Numbered from the stretch's first letter, positions 17,389 through 27,407 are shown. The stretch: DNA of 64,000 nt from Methanosarcina acetivorans C2A (GCF_000007345.1 NC_003552.1:2604001-2668000), one strand, 5' to 3'. Notes: generated by a model from the sequence alone, not told the origin. A program made the numbers and translations.

Positions 17389-18738
17389 TCAGAACTCATC
17401 AGATAATATACTTCTTAATTCAGCTTTTAGCTTTTTTTCAACAGATAAGTGACCATCAAGTGACCAGAAAGGAACATCTACAGCTTTGATTTTGATAGTT
17501 TCATCCTTAGTTCCTTTATAAATCAAAAACACAGAATCATCTGCCGGCTTATCAGAGGTATTCGGATAGATAAGCAGTACTTTATCTGTTCCCCGCCTGT
17601 AGGCATAGCTAATCATTTGATACATATCAGTTTGAGCTATTCCTTTCTTTGAATCGCATTTTTCCAGGTTCCACCTCGGCTTGTATTTGGTGTCAATAAT
17701 TATCTGCTCTTCTGTTTTTTTATTTGTGAGCAGGATGTCGTGTTGAAGATTAAACGTATTCGGGCTGGTATGCAGGTAAAGGTCTGACTTCTGAGGCTCC
17801 ACTTTGAATGTATTACTGAAGTGTTTCCGGATGTAGCCCGAGATAAAATCTTCAAAAATATATTCCATCGGAAATAGCAAGCTCCAGTTTTTGAACTCAT
17901 ACTCCTGATAAGAATACACCTGATTTTTCAGTATCATGCAGCAGATCTGAATTACATCTTCGTAATCGCTATACATCGAAGGTATCCGGATAGTCTGGAG
18001 CTGCTGTACGGAACAGACCCGGTCATCCACTTCGTCCAGCATAAAGATGATTTCATTCAGGATTCTCTGTGTTTCGATGACCCTGGTTTTAGAGAGCATT
18101 AACCTGGTACAGTATTTGATTGTCCGGTTTAACAGGTTATCAAATATGAACGGCTCATAGTCGCAGTCAATCATATGGTAATTTCCGCAGGACATTCTGG
18201 CCGCATACCGGTCAAAGTTTATTCTCCCTCTGGGCGTGAACAAAGCTTCCTGTACCTCTTCATAAGCAGAATAAGGCCGAAGGCTGATTACTTCACAAAT
18301 CTGTTTTGCGAATAAATACAGAATTAACTCAGGTAGTTCAAAATCGAAACGGTCAAGAGATGCCTGATTAAACGGGAACTTTACTTTTCTACAGTAACTG
18401 AACCAGTAGAATAAATGGCGGTGCATCAGCTCTTTGATTTTTCTTGTTTCAGGCTCTTTAAGCTCGTTTTGAAAAACCTTTGGATATATTTCAATATTAG
18501 AGTTTTCAAAGTGAATGAACCCGATGTAATTCCTTGCTCTGGCGAAGTTTCCGTCAAAACTCAGGAAAGGCTGATATTTTGAACTTGAACCTGAATTTGA
18601 GCCTGAATCCGGATTTTCATCTTCATGCTGGGCTGGCCAGATTTCTTTATACTCTTTCCATAAGGAGCATAAATACGATTCAAGATCTTTACGGTTATCA
18701 ACGACAAACTGCCTGCCGTATTCGAATGTAGTATTCAT
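17389..18738 (-). CDS. mcrC: McrC-like nuclease subunit
   Basis: This 449-residue protein is of the McrC family, the nuclease partner of the McrB GTPase, cutting DNA when McrB meets a modified site. The C-terminal PD-(D/E)xK core is visible as DILL followed by IIIDTKYKPRW (about residues 333-355). The N-terminal IGFIHFENSNIEIYPKVF segment is typical of McrC's N-terminal domain. The gene starts 14 bp after mcrB stops, so the two are one transcript and almost certainly one complex. A low-complexity acidic and serine-rich insert (about residues 38-53) is unlike the family. Confidence 0.88.
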   Translation of the reverse strand: MNTTFEYGRQFVVDNRKDLESYLCSLWKEYKEIWPAQHEDENPDSGSNSGSSSKYQPFLSFDGNFARARNYIGFIHFENSNIEIYPKVFQNELKEPETRKIKELMHRHLFYWFSYCRKVKFPFNQASLDRFDFELPELILYLFAKQICEVISLRPYSAYEEVQEALFTPRGRINFDRYAARMSCGNYHMIDCDYEPFIFDNLLNRTIKYCTRLMLSKTRVIETQRILNEIIFMLDEVDDRVCSVQQLQTIRIPSMYSDYEDVIQICCMILKNQVYSYQEYEFKNWSLLFPMEYIFEDFISGYIRKHFSNTFKVEPQKSDLYLHTSPNTFNLQHDILLTNKKTEEQIIIDTKYKPRWNLEKCDSKKGIAQTDMYQMISYAYRRGTDKVLLIYPNTSDKPADDSVFLIYKGTKDETIKIKAVDVPFWSLDGHLSVEKKLKAELRSILSDEF

Positions 18739-18752
18739 GATTACCGTTTAAT

Positions 18753-20855
18753 TTACTGCTTGATCTGCGGTTTGATTTCCCAGCCATATTTCTCAGTATC
18801 GTACTTAACGAACCATTTACTCCCTTTGAATATTTCTTCGACAATCTCTGTTTTGCCAGAGAAATATTCCATAAGCAGGGGTATCACTTTGTTCTGAAGC
18901 ACTTTGGAAGTTTCCGGAGGTTCGTCACCGTTCATGAAATACCCGTGGCCAATTAAGTAATCTGCAGACTTCTTACGGTTATATATCTCATTATTGATGT
19001 ATCTCAGAATCTCTCCGCTGAGCCCGTCTACTTTACTGTAATCAGGGAAATAACCCTGGAATTCAAAGCGCCTTCGCAATGCGATATCAATCATTGCTAT
19101 TGATTTGTCGGCGGTATTCATGGTTCCTATGACGTAAACATTAGGCGGGATTCCAAAACCTGTTTCTTCCCCAGGGATACTGAGCCTCAGTTCGTTTTTA
19201 GCCCCGAGGCGTTTATCTTCCTCTAACAATGTGATGAGCTCTCCAAATACTTTTGAGATATTGGCTCTGTTGATTTCATCAATTATGAGAACATATCTCT
19301 CCAAGGGAACTTCTGGCTGATCCAGAGATTGCAGATAATTCTGCTTTGCCCTTTTACAAATCCTGTAGAATATGCCTTCTTTGCGCCGGAATTTCAAAGT
19401 TGAAGCTTCATCAAGGTCAGGCCGAATGCCAATCATGAAGTCTTCATAACTGTAGTTTTGATGAAAAGTAATAAACTCAATTTGTCCTTCTTCCCTCAGA
19501 ACATCAAATACTTTTTTATTTTCCTGGTGACTTGCTTTATTTCCAGTTATAATTTCAACTGAGAGGTCGATCGTATTGTATGTCTTTCCAGTACCCGGAG
19601 GCCCATATAATATGATGTTGCAGGGGAACTTTGGAAATTTTACATTTATTTCGGGAGGGTCTTTATTATCTGAAACAAACTCCACTCCAAAATAAGGCTT
19701 AAAAAGATTCTCATTTGCTTCGTTGAGATTTTCAGGAGTAATTTCAAATAAAGTACTATTTGCGCTGGGGTAGAAAAATTTTCTTTGTTCTTTCAACTCA
19801 TACGGATTTGTCTTTATTGCAGTTTTAATGTATTCTACTTCTCTGTAGAGCCAATTCTTCTCATTTATAATATATTCTGGAACATATTCCCATGAGTCGG
19901 ATTTGACTTTTGCTATTGCAAAAAGTTCATCCCCGCCTACAGTGATATATAAGTAATCACCCACATGTAGTCCATTTTTAAATCTCTCAGCTTGACCCTT
20001 TTTAGTAGTTTCATGAAGAACAGCCCAGTTATTTTGTTTAAATGTATTAAGAATACTTGCATATTTTTTAGCTTTAAATTCCCCATGAGACATTTTATAC
20101 AGTTTTTTACCTTCTAATGGAATCGTTAATATGTCTTGATTATTTTCACCTGCTGACGGCACAGTTAATATATTTTCTTCAGGCCCATCTTTCAGGACCA
20201 ATTCTTTATTTTCTTCAAAAAGAGAAATTAATGCTTCAAAGTCAAAATTGGAAGAATCTCTTTCTTCTGGCCCTTTTATATAATTATTAGGATGATGATA
20301 AACACCATACTCAATCTTCCCATCTAGAAAATTGACAAAAAGCTGTATTGCTGTAGACTGTGATTTGTGTTTACTGTTATAAATTGCCAACCATAATCTA
20401 TCGGTCCCTGAATATCTGGCGCCCTGAAAGTCGACAAACTTTTGATTAACTTTTCCTTTTAACTGTAATCGTTCGATTATCTCATTTATGAATTGCTCTA
20501 TAAATTCCCTGACCGATTTGTGCCCGTAAGAAGTAATGAATGGATGAAATATAGAAAATGGCTTTTGATACGCTACAAATTTCCCTTCATTTCCGGTACG
20601 ATGTTTAAGAATAAACTCATCAAATGTTTGTTCATCCAGTTTATTCCCATCTAGCAGATATTTTAACACATCTTTACGTAGATCTGTAACCGGCCCTGAT
20701 TTCGATCTATACTCATAATCTAGTGGAGCCAGATCCTCATTAGATAGACTATTGAGTTTTTCGATTAAGGCATTTTTATCCTCATAAAGTTTGGATATCT
20801 CTTTAGATGTATCACATACTAGCTGGATACCTTTTTTGATCTCATCTTCTCTCAT
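18753..20855 (-). CDS. mcrB: McrB-like GTPase with N-terminal reader domains
   Basis: This 700-residue AAA+ motor belongs to a type IV McrBC restriction system. The motor holds Walker A GPPGTGKT (418-425), the IIDEINRANISKVFGELITLLEEDKR Walker B region and the McrB hallmark VIGTMNTADKSIAMID before RRRFEF. Residues 1-230 resemble the MrcB_N (DUF3578-type) region. Residues about 275-385, with GDYLYITVGGDELFAIAKV and WLYREVEYI, look like a PUA/EVE-type fold, which in some archaeal McrB proteins reads modified bases. That last assignment is by pattern only. It lies between hsdS (32 bp upstream) and mcrC, all on the minus strand. Confidence 0.88.
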   Translation of the reverse strand: MREDEIKKGIQLVCDTSKEISKLYEDKNALIEKLNSLSNEDLAPLDYEYRSKSGPVTDLRKDVLKYLLDGNKLDEQTFDEFILKHRTGNEGKFVAYQKPFSIFHPFITSYGHKSVREFIEQFINEIIERLQLKGKVNQKFVDFQGARYSGTDRLWLAIYNSKHKSQSTAIQLFVNFLDGKIEYGVYHHPNNYIKGPEERDSSNFDFEALISLFEENKELVLKDGPEENILTVPSAGENNQDILTIPLEGKKLYKMSHGEFKAKKYASILNTFKQNNWAVLHETTKKGQAERFKNGLHVGDYLYITVGGDELFAIAKVKSDSWEYVPEYIINEKNWLYREVEYIKTAIKTNPYELKEQRKFFYPSANSTLFEITPENLNEANENLFKPYFGVEFVSDNKDPPEINVKFPKFPCNIILYGPPGTGKTYNTIDLSVEIITGNKASHQENKKVFDVLREEGQIEFITFHQNYSYEDFMIGIRPDLDEASTLKFRRKEGIFYRICKRAKQNYLQSLDQPEVPLERYVLIIDEINRANISKVFGELITLLEEDKRLGAKNELRLSIPGEETGFGIPPNVYVIGTMNTADKSIAMIDIALRRRFEFQGYFPDYSKVDGLSGEILRYINNEIYNRKKSADYLIGHGYFMNGDEPPETSKVLQNKVIPLLMEYFSGKTEIVEEIFKGSKWFVKYDTEKYGWEIKPQIKQ

Positions 20856-20887
20856 AAGAACTACTTCCGGTTTAGATCACTCGATAA

Positions 20888-22351
20888 TTATTTTCTTGCT
20901 CTTTCCGACTTTACTCTCTCCAGCAAAACCTCAGCCGGTTCCCAATCCTCTGCCCCACGAACCTCTTCCAGTTCCCTTTCATTGAGCAATTTCCCCTCAA
21001 ACGCTTTTTTCAAAATACTCTGCCGCAGTGCTTCGGCTTTTTCCAGATTTGTTTCAATATCCTGCTCTATCTTATCGCAGACTGAAAGGCGGGTTTCGAT
21101 TTCCTGAACGATATCTTGTTGTTCGGGAAGAGAACAAAGAGGAATTAAAAGATTTTCCAAGATGTTTAAATTGATATTTTTCTGGGCAGTTGCTGGTGCG
21201 AATGATTCAATTTTTGATTGATTAGCCTTAAAAAAATAGTACACGTATTCTTTACCAACTAAACTTTCTATAGCTGTAAAACCAACGATACTGTCGGGAA
21301 AACATCCCTCAAAACCAAGAAAAGCAGTTTCAGCAATATTTGCAGCAATTGTAATGCATAATGTTCCTTTTGGCCATAACTTGCTTTGAGCTAACCCAAC
21401 ATCGGAGTATGTTTTTTCAAAAGATTTGATAGTATGATTGGCTGCTTTTACCTCACCGGTTTGAATAAAAGGGTATTTCCCTCCGAAAAGTGTTTTGTCA
21501 TTTCTTGGTCTATGTTTTGATTTCCCTCTCCCCAAATCCCCAAGGTAATCCAACTTTACCCACATCCATTCTTTTGGTATCATTGGTAACTCTACCAATT
21601 CCGCATTAGTAGGAGGTTTAATTATTTTCACCTTTTTGCCGGTATCCTTTGCAACTTCTTCTCTCTCTTTCCTGATTCGTTCCAGCAACTCCCCCGCATC
21701 CGGCAAATCCACTTGCTGCTCCCGCCATTTTTTCGTAAGCTCCCCTTCAAATGCTTTCTTCAGCACCGCCTGCCGATAAACTTTGAGCTGTTCCTGTGCC
21801 AGTTTGAGGTTGGCAATGCCGTTGTCCAGTTCGCTGAAGAGTTGTTCGATTTTGAAGACTATGGCGCGTTGTTCCTCTAATGAACATAATCCAATAACAT
21901 GATCAAGAATATGATTTTTTGACAAGCCAGGTATATCACCCTGAGCTTTCATTATCAACACATCAATTTGATGTTTTATAGCGTGAAGTGTATATTTGAA
22001 ATCAACTTTAGAAGATGGCAAAAAGGCATAAATATCACGGCCAATTGCACAAGAAACACCTGGAAATATTTTTCCAACGCCAGCTCCTTTGACAGTAATA
22101 AAAATGCAACCCTCTGGTACTAAACGTTTAGGAAATTCAGTCCACTTTGTTTCTTTAATTTTACTCCCATCCCATTGCTCAGGACCAGTAACATAGGGAA
22201 CACCGCGCTTTTCTTGATTCACTTCTGCAATTGAAGGGGATTGACCACAGAATAGCTCTCCGGCGGAATCAAGTCTAATCCATACCCATCCCTCGGGAAG
22301 CTTTGGTAATTCAGAAATTTCGGCTTCAGTTAAAGATTTAATCGTTTTCAT
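20888..22351 (-). CDS. hsdS: Type I restriction specificity subunit (second locus)
   Basis: This intact 487-residue HsdS sets the DNA target for both restriction and methylation. It has two target-recognition domains, each opening with a LPEGWVW- or IPKEWMW-type motif (residues about 17 and 259), and two conserved helical spacers (SLEEQRAIVFKIEQLFSEL and SLPEQQDIVQEIETRLSVC) each ending near LKKAFEG. Its partners are hsdM (15505) and hsdR (26717) in the same operon. A 12-bp tandem array lies in the gap to the gene before it. Confidence 0.92.
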   Translation of the reverse strand: MKTIKSLTEAEISELPKLPEGWVWIRLDSAGELFCGQSPSIAEVNQEKRGVPYVTGPEQWDGSKIKETKWTEFPKRLVPEGCIFITVKGAGVGKIFPGVSCAIGRDIYAFLPSSKVDFKYTLHAIKHQIDVLIMKAQGDIPGLSKNHILDHVIGLCSLEEQRAIVFKIEQLFSELDNGIANLKLAQEQLKVYRQAVLKKAFEGELTKKWREQQVDLPDAGELLERIRKEREEVAKDTGKKVKIIKPPTNAELVELPMIPKEWMWVKLDYLGDLGRGKSKHRPRNDKTLFGGKYPFIQTGEVKAANHTIKSFEKTYSDVGLAQSKLWPKGTLCITIAANIAETAFLGFEGCFPDSIVGFTAIESLVGKEYVYYFFKANQSKIESFAPATAQKNINLNILENLLIPLCSLPEQQDIVQEIETRLSVCDKIEQDIETNLEKAEALRQSILKKAFEGKLLNERELEEVRGAEDWEPAEVLLERVKSERARK

Positions 22352-22406
22352 CTTAATCAGTCAAAGCCTCTTTTACTTGTTAATAACATCGTTCACGAGC
22401 CGGAGT

Positions 22407-22480
22407 ATTTTCACCCAACTTTTCACCCAACTTTTCACCCAACTTTTCACCCAACTTTTCACCCAACTTTTCACCCAATT
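22407..22480 (-). repeat. 12-bp tandem repeat between Schlafen-type gene and hsdS
   Basis: The unit ttttcacccaac is repeated six times. Read on the minus strand it would encode repeating LGEK, close to the SEKS repeat (unit acttttctccga, 22676-22724) inside the neighbouring gene, so both arrays probably share an origin. No start codon or domain accompanies it here. Confidence 0.85.
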
Positions 22481-22485
22481 TACTC

Positions 22486-23856
22486 TCAGGAGTTAAGTTC
22501 TCTGTTTTCCAGATTAACTTCCCAATAGCCACCTTTATCTGGACCTATCCTTTTTAAAAGTCCTTTGTCTTTGAGATTTGCAATCTGTTTTTCAACTGCA
22601 CGCGAACTAATCCCTAATAGTGTGGCTAGTTCCTGAGCAGAAATGTATTTATTTTCTGAGATAAAGTGGAGTATTTTCTCCGAACTTTTCTCCGAACTTT
22701 TCTCCGAACTTTTCTCCGAACCTTCACTTAACTCAATTTCAGAAATTGCTTTCAACCTTCGGAAAATGACGGAAAAACCACTATCAAAAGAGAACTCCAC
22801 CGAGGACCTTTCATTTTCAGCCACAGCCTGTTTAATCCGGTTTATTCCGGTGCCGACCTTTTCGATGTAATTTATGCGGTTTAAGAGGGATGCAATAAGC
22901 GGATTGCGGGCAACGCTCTTGCGTCCGAAATCCGAAGGTTTCAGGCCGCTTGGCAGTCCGCCGGGATTGGAGATCTCAACTCTGTCATCAAAAACCTCGA
23001 TAAGTACGTTTCCGCTTTTGTCAAAATAGTCACGGTGACAGACAGCGTTAATAATGGCTTCCCTGAGGGCTACATCCGGAATATCGGGGATCTCTTCCCG
23101 CTGCAATTTCTCAATCTTATACTGCACATTTGTGTGCCTTTTGACGAAAAGAATTGCATTGTTAATGTTTTCAACAATATTTCCCTTGAAATCCTTCTTA
23201 TCAAGGATATTCACTTTTTCCGTTCCCTTATACAAAACACAGACAACAATTGCATGATTTAACAGAAAATCGATGTCTCTGGCAAAGAACAAAACTCCGG
23301 CATTGGTAAATTTTCCATCCTCAGTTATGCAATCTAGATTTTTGAGCAAAGTCATTCTGTCAATAGAATGGGTGATTCCTGCCAGATTAAGGAAGGTTTC
23401 AAATGCCTTTTCATCAAAATCTGATTCAAAAACCGCTTTATCGTTTTTCAGCTCATCAAAATGGACCCTGCCCTCTTTCTGGAAAAACTCGATAATCTCA
23501 TTGCGGGTAAGTTTCTGGGAATTTGCCCCGTTTCGAATAAAGAACCCTCTGGAACAGGCGTAAGGTTTGTCGTTTCCGTCCAGTACATCAACTATGATAA
23601 GGTTATCTTTGATTTCTATGCCAACATTAAGATTGGGCTGCAATTGTCTGAGGGAGTCCTGAATTCTCGATCTAAAATTATTATCGGTATTTATTCCCTT
23701 TATAATTCCTTTATCGGAAACTCCGAGGATAACCTTACCTCCACTGGAATTGGCAAAAGCACAAACCTCCTCGATAAACGATTTATCAAGAGATTCTTTA
23801 AACTCGATGTGATACCCTTCTCCAGCTTCAATAATCTCCTCTATCCAACTATTCAT
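22486..23856 (-). CDS. AlbA_2 (Schlafen-type) ATPase-like regulator with winged helix
   Basis: This protein has about 456 residues. The N-terminal AlbA_2/SLFN domain shows GYHIEFKESL, EEVCAFANSSGGKVILGV and the FFIRNGANSQKLTRNEI segment. A RecG-C/HATPase_c_4-like region follows (ALREAIINAVCHRDY, GTGINRIK). A 4-fold SEKS repeat links it to a C-terminal winged helix (YISAQELATLLGISSRAVEKQI). Such proteins are widespread in archaea and often lie in defence loci; a regulatory or nucleic-acid-processing role is suspected. It sits between hsdR and hsdS in the operon. The ATG at 23856 is chosen; a GTG two codons upstream is possible. Confidence 0.82.
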   Translation of the reverse strand: MNSWIEEIIEAGEGYHIEFKESLDKSFIEEVCAFANSSGGKVILGVSDKGIIKGINTDNNFRSRIQDSLRQLQPNLNVGIEIKDNLIIVDVLDGNDKPYACSRGFFIRNGANSQKLTRNEIIEFFQKEGRVHFDELKNDKAVFESDFDEKAFETFLNLAGITHSIDRMTLLKNLDCITEDGKFTNAGVLFFARDIDFLLNHAIVVCVLYKGTEKVNILDKKDFKGNIVENINNAILFVKRHTNVQYKIEKLQREEIPDIPDVALREAIINAVCHRDYFDKSGNVLIEVFDDRVEISNPGGLPSGLKPSDFGRKSVARNPLIASLLNRINYIEKVGTGINRIKQAVAENERSSVEFSFDSGFSVIFRRLKAISEIELSEGSEKSSEKSSEKSSEKILHFISENKYISAQELATLLGISSRAVEKQIANLKDKGLLKRIGPDKGGYWEVNLENRELNS

Positions 23857-23963
23857 ACTCACGCCGCCAGTGCCTCGTTGAATTATGTATCAGAACTTTT
23901 CACCCCACTTTTCATCCGGCCATCACCCAAATTTTCATCCAACCCGTTCTTCTCATTTCATTT

Positions 23964-26717
23964 TCATGCTGACAGTGCCTCATTCAATTCACTGATAACC
24001 GTATTCATCTCGTCCCCGAAAAGCTGGTACATCCTGCCGCGCCCGCCAAGAGCATCAAAGGGGGTGTAATCAAGGTCCTCGATTTCCAGATGGAAGCTTG
24101 TTGCAACATAATCTTTAATCATACGGAGCCATTTCATCTGGTCTTCACTGAACTTAAGGGTTCCAGCCTGTTTTTTGAATACCCAGTCCTGGAAGTTGCG
24201 GTTCACGGTCTGGTCGTATGGGGTCAGTACGGGATCGATTTCGGTTATCCTGCGGATTAAGGAGACGAGAGCCGTGAGTTCGTTTTTCGGGGAGTTTCCG
24301 TTCACCTTTTCGAGCTGTTCGTAAGCCTTCCAGATCCTGAAAGGGGCAAAGTGGGGTTTTTCGAGTTTCAGTTTGTCCAGCACTTCTTTTATCATCGTAA
24401 AGGTGACTTCCCTGCGCTGGTAAGGCTGGTTGTAGAAAATTCTCAGGGCTGTGATCTCTTCCTTATTAGCTTCCAGATATGTCTTAAAGTCGCTGACCAG
24501 CTCATCTGCCCTTACCACAGCGTCTTTGTCCCACTCGGCCCTGTGGACGGTGTCGGTGTTCACTGTATCGATAATCTGTTCATGGACTCTGCGGACGTTT
24601 TCGATGTACTCGTTCAGCTCGCCGGAAAAAGTGGACCTGGCAATATCAATCAGCTTTTCCTGTGCCTTTTTCTTTGCCTCAGCGTCCTGAATTTCCGGAT
24701 GGAGCTGTTTGATTTCGGAGGCGTGGAGGTCGATAATATCAGGGTTATACGCATAGAGCAGGTCCCTGACAGTCTGGTTGATGGTCTTTCCGTTCGCTTT
24801 TTCCGCAAAGGTGACTCTTTCATCATCGCTTAGCTGCCGGTCCAGCCTTGCCAGCCTGTTAGCCAGGGAAACATAAAGGTCTTCGTCCTGTGCGCCAAAA
24901 GTCACTGCTGCAAGCAGGTCTTTCAGAGATGTGCTTTTCTTACGCTCCAGAGGCCGGCTGTCGGTTTTCATCGTTTTTGTAACGCCAACTGCGTCCACAA
25001 CCACAAAATGCGTCTTGTCCGAAACTGCTGAAGGAGTCACTTTTTTCAGGTCATCGTAGCCCAGGGTCCGCGTGCCTCTGCCCTTCATCTGCTCGAAATA
25101 GTTCCGGCTTTTGACGTCCCTCATGAAAAGCAGGCATTCCAGCGGCTTGACATCCGTGCCCGTGGCGATCATGTCCACTGTAACTGCTATTCTGGGGTCG
25201 TATTCATTGCGGAAAGCTGATAATATTGATTTTGGGTCTTCTTCGGCTTTATAGGTCACTTTCTTGCAAAAAGCATTGCCTTCCGCAAACTCTTCCCTGA
25301 CTACATTGATAATATCATCGGCATGGCTGTCGTTCTTGGCAAAAATCAGGGTTTTCGGGACTTCCTTTCTACCGGGGAAGATCTCAGTCAGCTTTTCCTT
25401 AAAAGTCCGTATCACATGCCGTATCTGGCTTGGGTTGACCACGTCCCGGTCCAGTTTCCGGGCATCATAGTTGAACTCTTCATCAAGCTGTTCCCAGCGT
25501 TTTTTGCGGGTAAGCTTTTCCCGCTTGTCCACAAATTCCTTTGCAGCAATCTTTGCCCCGTTTTTGCTGATTTCAGTCTCAATGGTATACACATCATAAC
25601 CCACATTCACGCCATCTGCAACAGCATCTTCATGGCTGTACTCGCTAACAACGTTTTCATTGAAAAACCCGAAAGTGCGTTTGTCCGGTGTTGCTGTCAG
25701 GCCTATTAGAAAAGCATCGAAATAGTCCAGCACCTGCTGCCACAGATTGTATATAGAACGGTGGCACTCGTCTATGACGATAAAATCAAATTCTTCAACG
25801 GGAACCTTTTCATTATACACAACCGGAAGCGGCTCCCTTGGCTGCCAACCCCTCTCGGCAGGATTTTCTTCTTCAATTTTCTCGTCCAGCTCTTCGCCCT
25901 TCAGGATGGAGTAAATCCGCTGGATTGTGGAAATGCACACCTGACTGTCCGAAGAGATATAACTGGAACGCAGGCGCTGCACATTATACAGCTCGGTAAA
26001 TTTGCGGTTATCGTCATTGGGTACATAGGCCATGAATTCCTGTTCTGCCTGTTCACCAAGGTTTTTGGTATCAACAAGGAAGAGCACCTTTTTTGCATCC
26101 GCAAATTTCAGTAATCGGTAAATGAAGGTTATGGCAGTATAGGTCTTTCCGGAACCTGTAGCCATCTGGACAAGAGCTCTCGGGCGGTTGTCCTTAAAGG
26201 ACTTTTCAAGCTTTGAGATCGCTGTTATCTGGCAGTCCCGCAGCCCGTCGGTAAGGAGTTCAGGAATGTCGAGCAGCCTTTCCCGCAGGGGTTTCTTTTT
26301 TAAGTATTCATCAAAAGTTTCCGGGCTGAAAAAAGAAAAAACAGGTCTTGACCTCGGTTTGGGGTCGCGAAAATCTGTGAACCGTGTAATTTCCCCTGTA
26401 CTTTCATATACAAAAGGAAGGGGGTCATTGTTAAGGTATTTTAGCTTACTTGAAGCATACTCGGATGATTGTTCTTCTACGGCAGTTAATCGGTGGCCTT
26501 CCTCGTCTCTTTTTGCCTCAATTATCCCGACTGGCTTTTTATCAACAAACAGCACATAATCAGCAGGTCCTACGTCAGTCAAATATTCCTTAACCGCAAT
26601 ACCCCTTGAAGCACTCCACTCTATCTTGCTTTTTTTCTGCACAATCCAGCCAGCATTATTTAGTTTTTTATCAATTTCATTTCTGGCTTTCTGCTCAGGG
26701 GTCTGGTTGTCACTCAT
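23964..26717 (-). CDS. hsdR: Type I restriction enzyme, R subunit (second locus)
   Basis: This is a 917-residue HsdR of the EcoEI-like group. Nuclease residues D53 and E67-A-K69 (VGIIEAKR) form the PD-(D/E)xK site. The translocase has Walker A QMATGSGKT (about 184-192), a DECH box in FIVIDECHRSIYN, LTATPDKRTFG and a QMKGRGTRT motif. Its sequence is clearly diverged from the R subunit at 4160-7027, so this is an independent system rather than a recent copy. It is the first gene of the seven-gene minus-strand operon; partners hsdS and hsdM lie downstream. Confidence 0.93.
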   Translation of the reverse strand: MSDNQTPEQKARNEIDKKLNNAGWIVQKKSKIEWSASRGIAVKEYLTDVGPADYVLFVDKKPVGIIEAKRDEEGHRLTAVEEQSSEYASSKLKYLNNDPLPFVYESTGEITRFTDFRDPKPRSRPVFSFFSPETFDEYLKKKPLRERLLDIPELLTDGLRDCQITAISKLEKSFKDNRPRALVQMATGSGKTYTAITFIYRLLKFADAKKVLFLVDTKNLGEQAEQEFMAYVPNDDNRKFTELYNVQRLRSSYISSDSQVCISTIQRIYSILKGEELDEKIEEENPAERGWQPREPLPVVYNEKVPVEEFDFIVIDECHRSIYNLWQQVLDYFDAFLIGLTATPDKRTFGFFNENVVSEYSHEDAVADGVNVGYDVYTIETEISKNGAKIAAKEFVDKREKLTRKKRWEQLDEEFNYDARKLDRDVVNPSQIRHVIRTFKEKLTEIFPGRKEVPKTLIFAKNDSHADDIINVVREEFAEGNAFCKKVTYKAEEDPKSILSAFRNEYDPRIAVTVDMIATGTDVKPLECLLFMRDVKSRNYFEQMKGRGTRTLGYDDLKKVTPSAVSDKTHFVVVDAVGVTKTMKTDSRPLERKKSTSLKDLLAAVTFGAQDEDLYVSLANRLARLDRQLSDDERVTFAEKANGKTINQTVRDLLYAYNPDIIDLHASEIKQLHPEIQDAEAKKKAQEKLIDIARSTFSGELNEYIENVRRVHEQIIDTVNTDTVHRAEWDKDAVVRADELVSDFKTYLEANKEEITALRIFYNQPYQRREVTFTMIKEVLDKLKLEKPHFAPFRIWKAYEQLEKVNGNSPKNELTALVSLIRRITEIDPVLTPYDQTVNRNFQDWVFKKQAGTLKFSEDQMKWLRMIKDYVATSFHLEIEDLDYTPFDALGGRGRMYQLFGDEMNTVISELNEALSA

Positions 26718-27041
26718 ATGTATTTACCACCGAAACTTGTTTCCATTCTCCTTTTCCAGATAGGGGTGCCAGTTTCGGCACTCTCTCATTATAACTTAGA
26801 GTGGGGATTCACAATTAATGAAAATATTCACTCATGGTTACTAAACTCGAATCTAATTTATCTACTAATGATATTTTACGATAGAATTTATAATTTTGTT
26901 TTTACAGATACTTGATGTATAATTAACTCTTTCTATCTTGTATTGGACGAAAATAATTTAACAGTTATACAAATTTTCATCTTAAAAACCGGATTACTGT
27001 CATTCTACAGTCGCGTACGAAAATCCCAAGCACGCTGTCAA

Positions 27042-27213
27042 CTAAAGCGGCTTTTGAAACTCCGTACCCTGAAAAAGCATACGGAATCCGGCAGAAAAAG
27101 CATCTCCTGCTCCTACAGTATCCGCAACTTCTACGGGTGTGGTTTTTTATTTCCTCATAGACTCCATCTTGCAATGTGGGCTTCAAGGTTAAGGGGAGCA
27201 TCTCCAAGATCGA
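27042..27213 (-). pseudogene. PfkB-family sugar kinase remnant with internal deletion
   Basis: Two conserved pieces of a fructokinase-like protein survive. An upstream piece reads LGDAPLNLEAHIARW, the substrate-binding N-terminal motif. After a stop and about 40 bases comes VEVADTVGAGDAFSAGF, the PfkB signature with the catalytic aspartate, in another frame and ending at a TAG (27042-27044). Some 200 codons between the two are missing. The rest of the 26718-27400 interval holds no other gene I recognise. Confidence 0.65.
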
Positions 27214-27407
27214 AAGGGCTTATTGAGATATAATGAATTCTGAGAATATGTTTACAATTCAAAAATATGTCTCATTTTTTGTTGGCGCGCAGATCTCAGC
27301 AATATGCCAAGCATAACAAAATGTATTTACGCATCTAGCATTATAATATTAGAACACGTGAAATAAAGAAAAACTTAATCGAAAATTAAAATAATAGAGG
27401 TGTATCG

